A stretch of DNA of 25,010 nucleotides from Bacteroidales bacterium UBA4295. GTDB taxonomy: Bacteria; Bacteroidota; Bacteroidia; Bacteroidales; Paludibacteraceae. Under the pieces are notes generated by a model. It searched no databases. It was not told where the DNA came from and saw nothing but the letters and a program-made list of their open reading frames with translations. This document shows positions 7,326 to 13,556 of the stretch, one piece after another; positions within the stretch are counted from its first letter, which is position 1, and the number at the start of each line of letters is the position of its first letter. The translations under genes and the position numbers were made by a program. The stretch spans positions 1 to 25,010 of the forward strand of contig DGVB01000029.1 of NCBI GenBank assembly GCA_002395805.1, read 5' to 3'.

Positions 7326-7342
7326 ATTATTTTGTAATTTTG
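7311..7342 (+). promoter_or_regulatory. Promoter of the thioredoxin-like gene (Bacteroidota type)
   Basis: -33 TTTG at 7311-7314, a 20-bp spacer, and -7 TAATTTTG at 7335-7342, matching TTTG-N19-21-TAnnTTTG. The predicted start near 7347 leaves a leader of about 11 nt before ATG 7359. Confidence 0.85.
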
Positions 7343-7358
7343 CGCAAATTTTGTATCT

Positions 7359-7793
7359 ATGCGAAAAATTAGCATTATATTCTTTCTCTTCTTCGCGCTC
7401 GCTGCGGCGTATGCCGAAGACGTAGTTTATCTTACTACTGCCCAGTTCTGCGAACGCATCTTTGATTATCGGACCACCAAGGAGTGGGCGTACAAAGGGG
7501 ACAAACCTTGTGTCATCGATTTCTATACTACATGGTGCGGACCCTGCAAAAGACTGGCGCCTATCATGGAGGAACTCAGCCAGACCTATTGCGATCAGGT
7601 GGTGTTCTATAAGGCCGACACGGAGCGGGAGCGCGAATTGGCATATGTCTTTGGCATCAATTCGATCCCGCAGGTGCTCTATATTCCGATGGAGGGCAAA
7701 CCGATGTTGCTGAAGGGGCTCTATCCCAAGGAGAACATCGTGCAGATGATTGAGGACTTCCTTTTGAAAAAAGAAACTGACGCCAAGCCCTGA
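7359..7793 (+). CDS. Exported thioredoxin-like protein
   Basis: 144 residues with a signal peptide (about 1-19: 'MRKIS', hydrophobic core, 'AAAYA'), so probably periplasmic. The active site 'WCGPC' is at 59-63 (Cys60, Cys63), preceded by 'VIDFYTTWC', and the cis-proline region 'INSIPQVLY' is present. This is a complete thioredoxin fold, likely a thiol-disulfide reductase or oxidoreductase for envelope proteins; the partner is not evident. It has its own promoter, divergent from aroB, and is followed after 3 nt by the antiporter gene, so the two are probably co-transcribed. Confidence 0.9.
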   Translation: MRKISIIFFLFFALAAAYAEDVVYLTTAQFCERIFDYRTTKEWAYKGDKPCVIDFYTTWCGPCKRLAPIMEELSQTYCDQVVFYKADTERERELAYVFGINSIPQVLYIPMEGKPMLLKGLYPKENIVQMIEDFLLKKETDAKP

Positions 7794-7796
7794 TCT

Positions 7797-9410
7797 ATGC
7801 AAGTCGAATTGATTCTCCTTATCCTCTCTCTCCTGTTCTTCGTCAGCATCTTTGCCGATAAGATAGGGTATAAATACGGCGTACCGGCGCTTCTTCTTTT
7901 CTTGGCGGTCGGCATGTTCTTCGGCTCCGCTACCATGGGCTCTCTCTTCGGAAAGGTAGGTGTTCAGATTGATATTGAGAATGCCCAGGCGCTCAGTACG
8001 GTCGCTATGTGTATCATCCTCTTTACCGGAGGAATGGAGACCAAACTGTCGGATATCAAATCCGTCCTTGCCCCGGGTATTACATTGGCTACTCTTGGTG
8101 TCATGCTCACATGCGTGTTCACCGGAGTGATCATCTATTTCCTGTTCGGATGGATCAACGCGGTGGCTTCGGTCTCTATCTGGCTGGCGCTTCTTATGGC
8201 GGCTACGATGTCTTCTACCGACTCCGCTTCCGTCTTCTCCGTCCTTCGTACGAATGGCATCGGCCTCAAGCATAATCTGCGCCCCTTGCTCGAACTCGAG
8301 TCCGGAGCCAACGACCCTATGGCCTATGTTCTTACGACTACCCTCATCGGAGTGGTCATCAATACCCATACGATTGTCGGACTCACGGAGGGTGTCACTG
8401 CCCTGCCTATTATTCAGAATATTGTGATTCAGCTGGTGATGGGTACGGTGCTGGGATTCGCTTTCGGAGAAGGGCTGGTGCTGCTCATGAGGCGGGTTAA
8501 GTTGGGCAACGAGTCCCTCTATCCCATTATGATCCTTACGGCATGTATCTTCATCTTTGCCGTCACCTATTATCTGCAGGGCAATACGTATCTGGCGGTC
8601 TATGTGGGAGGACTCATTATAGGCAATAACAAATTCACCCGTAAACGCCAGACCCGCTCTTTCTTCAACGGACTCGCCTGGCTCAGTCAACTGGTCATGT
8701 TCCTCATGCTCGGTCTGATGGTCAACCCTTCCGAATTGCTCAATTACAGAGTTTGGGTGCCGTGTCTGATTATCTCCGTGGTAATGATTTTTATCTCCCG
8801 CCCGCTCTCCGTCTGGCTCTGCATGCTGCCTTTCCGCCAGTATCACCAGCGGGACAGGCTGATGCTCTCTTGGGTAGGGCTCAAGGGGGCAGTGCCGATT
8901 ATTTTTGCCATCATGTGCAAGGCGCAGGGTGTTCCCTTCGCGGATATGATCTTCAATGTGGTATTCCTCTGCACTATTGTATCGCTGCTCGTCCAGGGCA
9001 CTTCGCTCACTTGGATGGCGCGCAAACTCAATCTCGATACGCCGAGACCGGAGGAGCGATCCCTGGAGCATTTTGACATGGACCTTCCGGATGAGATTCA
9101 GTCCTCGGCGAGAGAAGTGGAGGTGACTGAGCGGATGCTGGAGACCGGCAATACGCTGCGGGAGATTAAGATTCCGCCACATACTCTGATTATCATGGTT
9201 CGCAGAGGAGAGGACTTCTTCGTCCCTACCGGCACCAGCACCCTGCAGAAAGGAGACCAGTTGCTTGTTATCAGCGACTCGGATGCCGAGCAGACCTACC
9301 AGCATATGATCTCCGACGCTGAGGAGGAGGCGCAATGGAGAGCCGACATGCGTGCGAAAGCCCGCCACCGCTTCTACCGCCTCACTGCCTGGATGCACAA
9401 GAGAAGTTGA
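7797..9410 (+). CDS. K+/H+ (CPA1-type) antiporter with C-terminal RCK_C domain
   Basis: 537-residue inner-membrane cation/proton antiporter resembling NhaP2/CvrA. Residues 1 to about 400 form roughly a dozen hydrophobic segments, beginning with 'ILLILSLLFFVSIFADKIG'. Characteristic segments include 'FTGGMET', 'SSTDSASVF' and 'LELESGANDPMAY', the ion-binding region with 'NDP'. After about residue 454 comes a soluble RCK_C/TrkA-C-like domain ('LREIKIPPHTLIIMVRRGE', 'LQKGDQLLVIS'), which in relatives binds a regulatory ligand. The gene starts 3 nt after the thioredoxin-like gene. The substrate ion is inferred from the family; K+ is likeliest but Na+ is possible. Confidence 0.9.
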   Translation: MQVELILLILSLLFFVSIFADKIGYKYGVPALLLFLAVGMFFGSATMGSLFGKVGVQIDIENAQALSTVAMCIILFTGGMETKLSDIKSVLAPGITLATLGVMLTCVFTGVIIYFLFGWINAVASVSIWLALLMAATMSSTDSASVFSVLRTNGIGLKHNLRPLLELESGANDPMAYVLTTTLIGVVINTHTIVGLTEGVTALPIIQNIVIQLVMGTVLGFAFGEGLVLLMRRVKLGNESLYPIMILTACIFIFAVTYYLQGNTYLAVYVGGLIIGNNKFTRKRQTRSFFNGLAWLSQLVMFLMLGLMVNPSELLNYRVWVPCLIISVVMIFISRPLSVWLCMLPFRQYHQRDRLMLSWVGLKGAVPIIFAIMCKAQGVPFADMIFNVVFLCTIVSLLVQGTSLTWMARKLNLDTPRPEERSLEHFDMDLPDEIQSSAREVEVTERMLETGNTLREIKIPPHTLIIMVRRGEDFFVPTGTSTLQKGDQLLVISDSDAEQTYQHMISDAEEEAQWRADMRAKARHRFYRLTAWMHKRS

Positions 9411-9433
9411 AAATAACTGAATAACAAAATAAA

Positions 9434-9470
9434 TGACCATATGGCAAATGGTCAAATGGTAAATGATTTT
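9434..9470. repeat. Heptamer/octamer array at the start of the SDR gene
   Basis: Units of the form ATGG(T)CAA / ATGGTAA recur every 7-8 bp up to the ATG at 9471. The array contains further in-frame ATGs (9441 and 9456), so which start is used cannot be decided from sequence alone; the conserved protein starts at 9471. Confidence 0.7.
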
Positions 9471-11000
9471 ATGAAAACAACCGTTTTTCTCACAGGCGCT
9501 ACCGGCACTATGGGGTTCGCAGGAATGACTGAGATCTTGCGCTACCCGGACCGCTATGACCTGCGTATCCTTGCTCGTCCCAGCAAGAAAAATAAAGAAC
9601 TACTCGCTCCGCTTGTCGCTCAGCATGCTTCGCTGACCGTCATCTGGGGCGATCTCACTTCTTATGACGATGTCCTCCGCGGAGTGACCGGATCGGATAT
9701 AGTTCTCCATGTAGGCGGCATGGTTTCGCCTCAGGCGGACTATCGGCCCCGCGCTACCTTCCGCACCAATATATCCGCTGCGCAGAATATCACCCGCGCT
9801 GTCCTTGCCCAACCCGAAGAGAAGCAACCCAAAGTGGTCTATATCGGTTCGGTTGCGCAGATGGGAGATCGGCGCGAACCGCTCCATTGGGGGAGAGCGG
9901 GAGACCCTATCTGTGTCTCCGCTTACGACCATTATGGTATCACCAAAGTCCTCGCGGAGCGTATCATCACCGACTCCGGTATTAAGACCTGGGCCTCTCT
10001 CCGTCAGTCCGGCATTCTCTACCCGGCTATCCTCAAGAACTATGACCCGATCATGTTCCATGTTCCTATCCGAGGCGTCCTCGAGTGGGCTACTGTCGAA
10101 GATAGCGGACGGTTGCTGGAGCGTGTCTGCAGACCCGAGGTGCCTGCTGACTTCTGGTGCAATTATTATAACATAGGCTCCGGAGCGGAGTACCGGCTCT
10201 CCAATTATGAGTTCGAAGTGCTGCTCCTTGACGCGATCGGATGCCCGAAACCTGAGAAGATCTTCAATGCCAATTGGTTCACTACCCGCAATTTCCACGG
10301 CATGTGGTATATTGACGGCGACAAACTCGAGAACTACCTCCATTTCCGGGAGAATATGCCGGTGAAAGAGTATTTCGCCAAGATGGCGAAAGCTTCGTCC
10401 CTTCCGGGAGGAATCAAGTTTGCTGCCAAGACCCGTATCGCCAAACTTTTCCCCCATTGTGTGAAAGCAGCGATGTGGTTCATGGCGAATAGCAAGGAGC
10501 ACGGCACCCGGTGGTGGATTAAGAATGGGGTGGAGAAACGCATCTCGGCTTATTACGGTTCGCTTGAGGCGTACCGCGCTATACCCGACTGGGAGCATTT
10601 CGACCTCTCTCATCCCTCCGAGACACCCGTCCTCCTGGATCATGGCTACGACGAGTCCAAGGATGTGGATACCCTCACCGATGCTGAACTGAAGAAAGCG
10701 GCTGCTTTCAGAGGCGGTAAGTACCTCGGCGACGATACATGGCAGGACGCAGAGGGACGCACTTTCCATGCTTCCCGTCGTCTCGTCCTCCTCGGCGGCC
10801 ACTGGTCACCGTTCGACATGCCGATGCCCTACGACGAGAAAACACTTTCAACTTGCAACTTACAACTTTCTACTACCCCCTGGCATTGGGATGAAGTGGC
10901 TAAGCAGAACCCCTTCTTCGCCCAACTCTGGTCTCCGTTGCACGACAAAGATGAGAATAATACCTACGGCCCCGAGGTGTTTGCCGGCTGGGAAAAATAA
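9471..11000 (+). CDS. NAD(P)-dependent epimerase/dehydratase-family (extended SDR) protein
   Basis: About 509 residues. The Rossmann signature 'TGATGTMG' is at residues 8-15 and the catalytic 'YGITK' (YxxxK) at about 155-159, so the N-terminal 300 residues form an extended SDR domain. The C-terminal 200 residues include 'FRGGKYLGDD', 'ASRRLVLLGGHW' and 'NPFFAQLWSPLHDKDE'. I recall this arrangement in relatives as a zinc-ribbon-like module with cysteines around 'GHWCPEC'; here those cysteines are absent. A short heptamer array (10849-10876) adds about ten residues near 460-470. I start at 9471 ('MKTTVFLTGATG'); an upstream ATG at 9441 would add ten repeat-encoded residues. Substrate unknown. 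Confidence 0.85.
   Translation: MKTTVFLTGATGTMGFAGMTEILRYPDRYDLRILARPSKKNKELLAPLVAQHASLTVIWGDLTSYDDVLRGVTGSDIVLHVGGMVSPQADYRPRATFRTNISAAQNITRAVLAQPEEKQPKVVYIGSVAQMGDRREPLHWGRAGDPICVSAYDHYGITKVLAERIITDSGIKTWASLRQSGILYPAILKNYDPIMFHVPIRGVLEWATVEDSGRLLERVCRPEVPADFWCNYYNIGSGAEYRLSNYEFEVLLLDAIGCPKPEKIFNANWFTTRNFHGMWYIDGDKLENYLHFRENMPVKEYFAKMAKASSLPGGIKFAAKTRIAKLFPHCVKAAMWFMANSKEHGTRWWIKNGVEKRISAYYGSLEAYRAIPDWEHFDLSHPSETPVLLDHGYDESKDVDTLTDAELKKAAAFRGGKYLGDDTWQDAEGRTFHASRRLVLLGGHWSPFDMPMPYDEKTLSTCNLQLSTTPWHWDEVAKQNPFFAQLWSPLHDKDENNTYGPEVFAGWEK
10849..10876. repeat. In-frame heptamer array within the SDR gene
   Basis: CAACTTG (10849-10855), CAACTTA (10856-10862), CAACTTT (10863-10869) and degenerate CTACTAC (10870-10876). 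It encodes 'STCNLQLST' between 'PMPYDEK' and 'PWHWDE', where remembered relatives read directly from a proline-rich turn into 'PW.(W/F)D'. Confidence 0.8.
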
Positions 11001-11007
11001 TTGGTAA

Positions 11008-12291
11008 ATGTATTTTGACGAATTAGCATTATCAGACGAAGTACTTGACGCCCTGTGGGACATGCATTTCGATACCTGCACGCCCGTCCAGGAGCAAACG
11101 ATCCCTGTTATTCTTGAGGGACATGACGTCATCTCCTGTGCCCAGACCGGCACAGGCAAGACCGCTGCATATATTCTCCCTCTTCTCACCAATCTGGCTT
11201 TCGACTCCCATGATCCCGACAAACTGAATGCCATTATCATGGCGCCTACCCGCGAACTGGCGCAGCAGATAGACCAGCAGATGGAGGGATTCGGTTTCTA
11301 TGTCCCCTTCTCCTCTGTTGCTATCTATGGCGGACGGGATAACGGCGCTTGGGGAACCCAGGTCACCGGTCTGCAGAAGGGAGCGGATATAGTGATTGCT
11401 ACTCCGGGACGGCTCCTCAGCCAGATGAATATATACGATATTGATTTCTCGGGGGTGAAGTATTTTATCCTCGATGAAGCGGACCGTATGTTGGATATGG
11501 GCTTCTATGACGATATCATGACGATCGTACGTCGTCTGCCTGCTGACCGCCAAACGATCATGTTCTCTGCTACCATGCCGGATAATATCCGCCGCATGGC
11601 GAAAGCTATCATGCGCGACCCTGTCGAAGTCAAGATCGCTGTCTCCCGGCCGCCCGAGACCATCCGTCAGATGCATCAGTTCGTAGATGAGACCAAGAAA
11701 GTGGAGGCTGTCCTCTCAACGTTAAATCTGTCAGCGCAGCGGTCTGTCAGTGATAACGGTCTGTCTTCTGTCAGTCCGCAGGACGGTCTTAAGAAGGTGA
11801 TCGTCTTCGCCGGTAAGAAGCAACGTGTCAAGGATCTCACCCGCACCTTGCGCGCGCTCCATATTGACGCGCGCGCTATGCACTCCGATCTCGAGCAGCA
11901 GGAGCGGGACCAGGTGATGCTGGATTTCAGGAATGGTAAGGTGGCGGTCCTTGTCGCTACCGATGTGGTCGCGCGAGGTATCGACGTCACCGATGTGCCG
12001 CTTGTCATCAATTATGATGTACCTCACGACCCCGAGGACTATGTCCATCGTATCGGACGTACCGCCAGAGCGGAAAACAGCGGAGAAGCCCTTACGCTGG
12101 TCTCCCCCGCTGATAAACATTATTGGTCGAAAATAGAATCGTTCCTTAGAGGTGACGAATCCGCCACTCGTTCGGGTAAAGGTTGTTCAGCCGGTTCCCG
12201 ACATTCTTCGCGAAACCGAGGGGGACACCCTCGTAGGTCAAAACCACGAGGCCGAGCGGCACGTCGCTCAGGTTCAGAGCCTCAGTCCTGA
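11008..12291 (+). CDS. DEAD-box ATP-dependent RNA helicase (RhlE-like)
   Basis: 427-residue RNA helicase. In order: Q-motif region (residues 20-32), motif I 'AQTGTGKT' (45-52), 'PTRELAQQ', 'ATPGR', motif II 'DEAD' (156-159), 'FSATMP', 'ATDVVARGIDV' and motif VI 'HRIGRTAR' (347-354). Residues about 238-262 are an insertion not expected in the family, encoded by a 16-17-bp repeat array. Residues about 380-427, an Arg/Gly/Ser-rich basic tail ('SSRNRGG', 'RRSKPRGRAARR'), are encoded opposite the 3' end of the convergent methyltransferase gene. Basic tails are common in RhlE-type helicases and help RNA binding. It starts 7 nt after the SDR gene. Likely role in ribosome assembly or RNA turnover. 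Confidence 0.94.
   Translation: MYFDELALSDEVLDALWDMHFDTCTPVQEQTIPVILEGHDVISCAQTGTGKTAAYILPLLTNLAFDSHDPDKLNAIIMAPTRELAQQIDQQMEGFGFYVPFSSVAIYGGRDNGAWGTQVTGLQKGADIVIATPGRLLSQMNIYDIDFSGVKYFILDEADRMLDMGFYDDIMTIVRRLPADRQTIMFSATMPDNIRRMAKAIMRDPVEVKIAVSRPPETIRQMHQFVDETKKVEAVLSTLNLSAQRSVSDNGLSSVSPQDGLKKVIVFAGKKQRVKDLTRTLRALHIDARAMHSDLEQQERDQVMLDFRNGKVAVLVATDVVARGIDVTDVPLVINYDVPHDPEDYVHRIGRTARAENSGEALTLVSPADKHYWSKIESFLRGDESATRSGKGCSAGSRHSSRNRGGHPRRSKPRGRAARRSGSEPQS
11726..11795. repeat. 16-17-bp repeat array inside the helicase gene
   Basis: Units starting TCTGTCAG and ending in CGG (TCTGTCAGCGCAGCGG, then TCTGTCAGTGATAACGG, then a longer diverged unit) match the TCTAACAGCGNAGCGG units after glnS at 4773-4840. 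The frame stays open and adds roughly 25 residues between the two RecA-like domains. Confidence 0.85.
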
Positions 12292-13489
12292 GATAACTCA
12301 GCGCCTGCTCTTTCGTCAGCGCAATATTGGGAAAGGCTTCTTTCCGAAAATCCTTCGCCATACTCAGGCTGTGCTGCGGCGCGATGCCTTTTCCTCGCTC
12401 TTCACCCAAACCGAAGCCGGTTGAGATACAGGTCAGCTGGGTTCCTAACCAGTCGATGATTTCTTTCCATTTCATCGGATAAGCCGTTGCAAAACGGTCC
12501 GAATAGCGGATCGCCCATTCGTCCGGATGCTGCAGCCAGCTGCGCATAGCCGCCATGTATTCCGGATGGGCTACGCCGGTCTCGCGCTTGGGAGCTTTGA
12601 TCTTCGCCGGATTCAATGCCTCCTGCATACTCTTCTGCAGCGCGCAGATATAGAATCCTTCTCCCTTCGTCTTATGCGGGTAGAAATGATAACCGGCTTT
12701 GCCCTCAGTGATACCCCATTCCGGGTCATAGTCCACCGGCAGCACCTCGGCTCCCAGACTGTCTGCTACCCATTCGATATTCTTCTCGTTCTCCTCTTCG
12801 TTGAAGGTGCAGGTGCTGTATATCAGTATTCCTCCCGGCTTCAGCGCATCCCATACGCCCATCAGAATGGCGCGTTGTCGCTCCGCACACTGCTGTACGG
12901 CCTTCAGACTCCATTCCTCGCGAGCCTGCATATCCTTGCGGAACATCCCTTCGCCCGAGCACGGTGCATCCACCACCACGCAGTCGAACAGATGTTTGCA
13001 TCGCTCCCCGAACTCTTCCGCTTTGTTATGGGTCACTATGGTGTTGCCGTTGCCCCATTTCTGGATGTTCTCGCTGAGGATAAACACGCGCTGGCGTACT
13101 ACCTCGTTGCTGATGAGCAACCCGTCGCGGCCTAAGTACTCGCTGATCAGCGTACTCTTGCCTCCGGGAGCTGCGCATAGATCCAATACGATGGACGAAC
13201 TGTCCACATATTGCTCCAATACCTGTTGCAGAAACATCGAACTTGCTTCCTGTACATAGTAGCACCCTGCGTGAAACAACGGATCCAATGTGAACTGGGG
13301 ACGCTCGCTCAGATAGTACCCGTCGAGATGCCACGGCACTTCGTCCGTGTCGCATTCAAACGTCAGTACATCCTCCTTCGTGTTCAGACGTATCGACGTT
13401 ACCGGCTCTGTCTCCAGCGCACGAATCAGCAGCTCCGCTTCTCCGCCTAACTGCTGGTGCATACTCTCTATGAAATCTACAGGTAACAT
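12146..13489 (-). CDS. rsmF: RsmF/NOL1/NOP2/Sun-family rRNA (cytosine-5)-methyltransferase
   Basis: 447-residue SAM-dependent RNA m5C methyltransferase. SAM site 'LDLCAAPGGKS' is at residues 102-112. The two catalytic cysteines are Cys177 in 'DAPCSGEGMF' and Cys227 in 'YSTCTF'. The C-terminal part ('GLVVLTYEGVPLGFAKN', 'NRLNNLYPNEWRIR') is the RsmF-type RNA-recognition extension and is well preserved. ATG 13489 lies just downstream of a minus-strand promoter, with a predicted leader of only about 5 nt. The last 146 nt overlap the convergent helicase gene. The exact target cytosine (16S C1407 in E. coli RsmF) is inferred from the family. Confidence 0.92.
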   Translation of the reverse strand: MLPVDFIESMHQQLGGEAELLIRALETEPVTSIRLNTKEDVLTFECDTDEVPWHLDGYYLSERPQFTLDPLFHAGCYYVQEASSMFLQQVLEQYVDSSSIVLDLCAAPGGKSTLISEYLGRDGLLISNEVVRQRVFILSENIQKWGNGNTIVTHNKAEEFGERCKHLFDCVVVDAPCSGEGMFRKDMQAREEWSLKAVQQCAERQRAILMGVWDALKPGGILIYSTCTFNEEENEKNIEWVADSLGAEVLPVDYDPEWGITEGKAGYHFYPHKTKGEGFYICALQKSMQEALNPAKIKAPKRETGVAHPEYMAAMRSWLQHPDEWAIRYSDRFATAYPMKWKEIIDWLGTQLTCISTGFGLGEERGKGIAPQHSLSMAKDFRKEAFPNIALTKEQALSYLRTEALNLSDVPLGLVVLTYEGVPLGFAKNVGNRLNNLYPNEWRIRHL

Positions 13490-13499
13490 AAATCCGCTG

Positions 13500-13531
13500 C
13501 AAAGTTACACTTTTTTTTGCATATGTGCAAG
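13500..13531 (-). promoter_or_regulatory. rsmF promoter (Bacteroidota type)
   Basis: On the minus strand the -33 CTTG is at 13531-13528, the spacer is 20 bp, and the -7 TAACTTTG is at 13507-13500. The predicted start is about 5 nt before the ATG at 13489. It overlaps the opposite promoter at 13516-13547. Confidence 0.78.
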
Positions 13532-13547
13532 TTTTTTTGTAATTTTG
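13516..13547 (+). promoter_or_regulatory. uvrD-like gene promoter (Bacteroidota type)
   Basis: -33 TTTG at 13516-13519, a 20-bp spacer, and -7 TAATTTTG at 13540-13547. The predicted start near 13552 leaves a leader of about 5 nt before ATG 13557, close to leaderless. Confidence 0.85.
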
Positions 13548-13556
13548 CAGCCGCTT

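Noticed and set aside
7278..9455. Very long minus-strand open frame (725 codons) opposite the thioredoxin and antiporter genes
   Set aside because: It is the antisense of two well-supported genes. The product is rich in His/Arg/Glu/Asp with no recognisable domain; codon bias of the real genes keeps the opposite frame free of stops.
13347..13556. N-terminal extension of the uvrD-like frame into the rsmF gene
   Set aside because: It would read through the -33/-7 promoter and the opposite rsmF start. The normal helicase N-terminus 'LDQLNASQREAV' begins at 13557.
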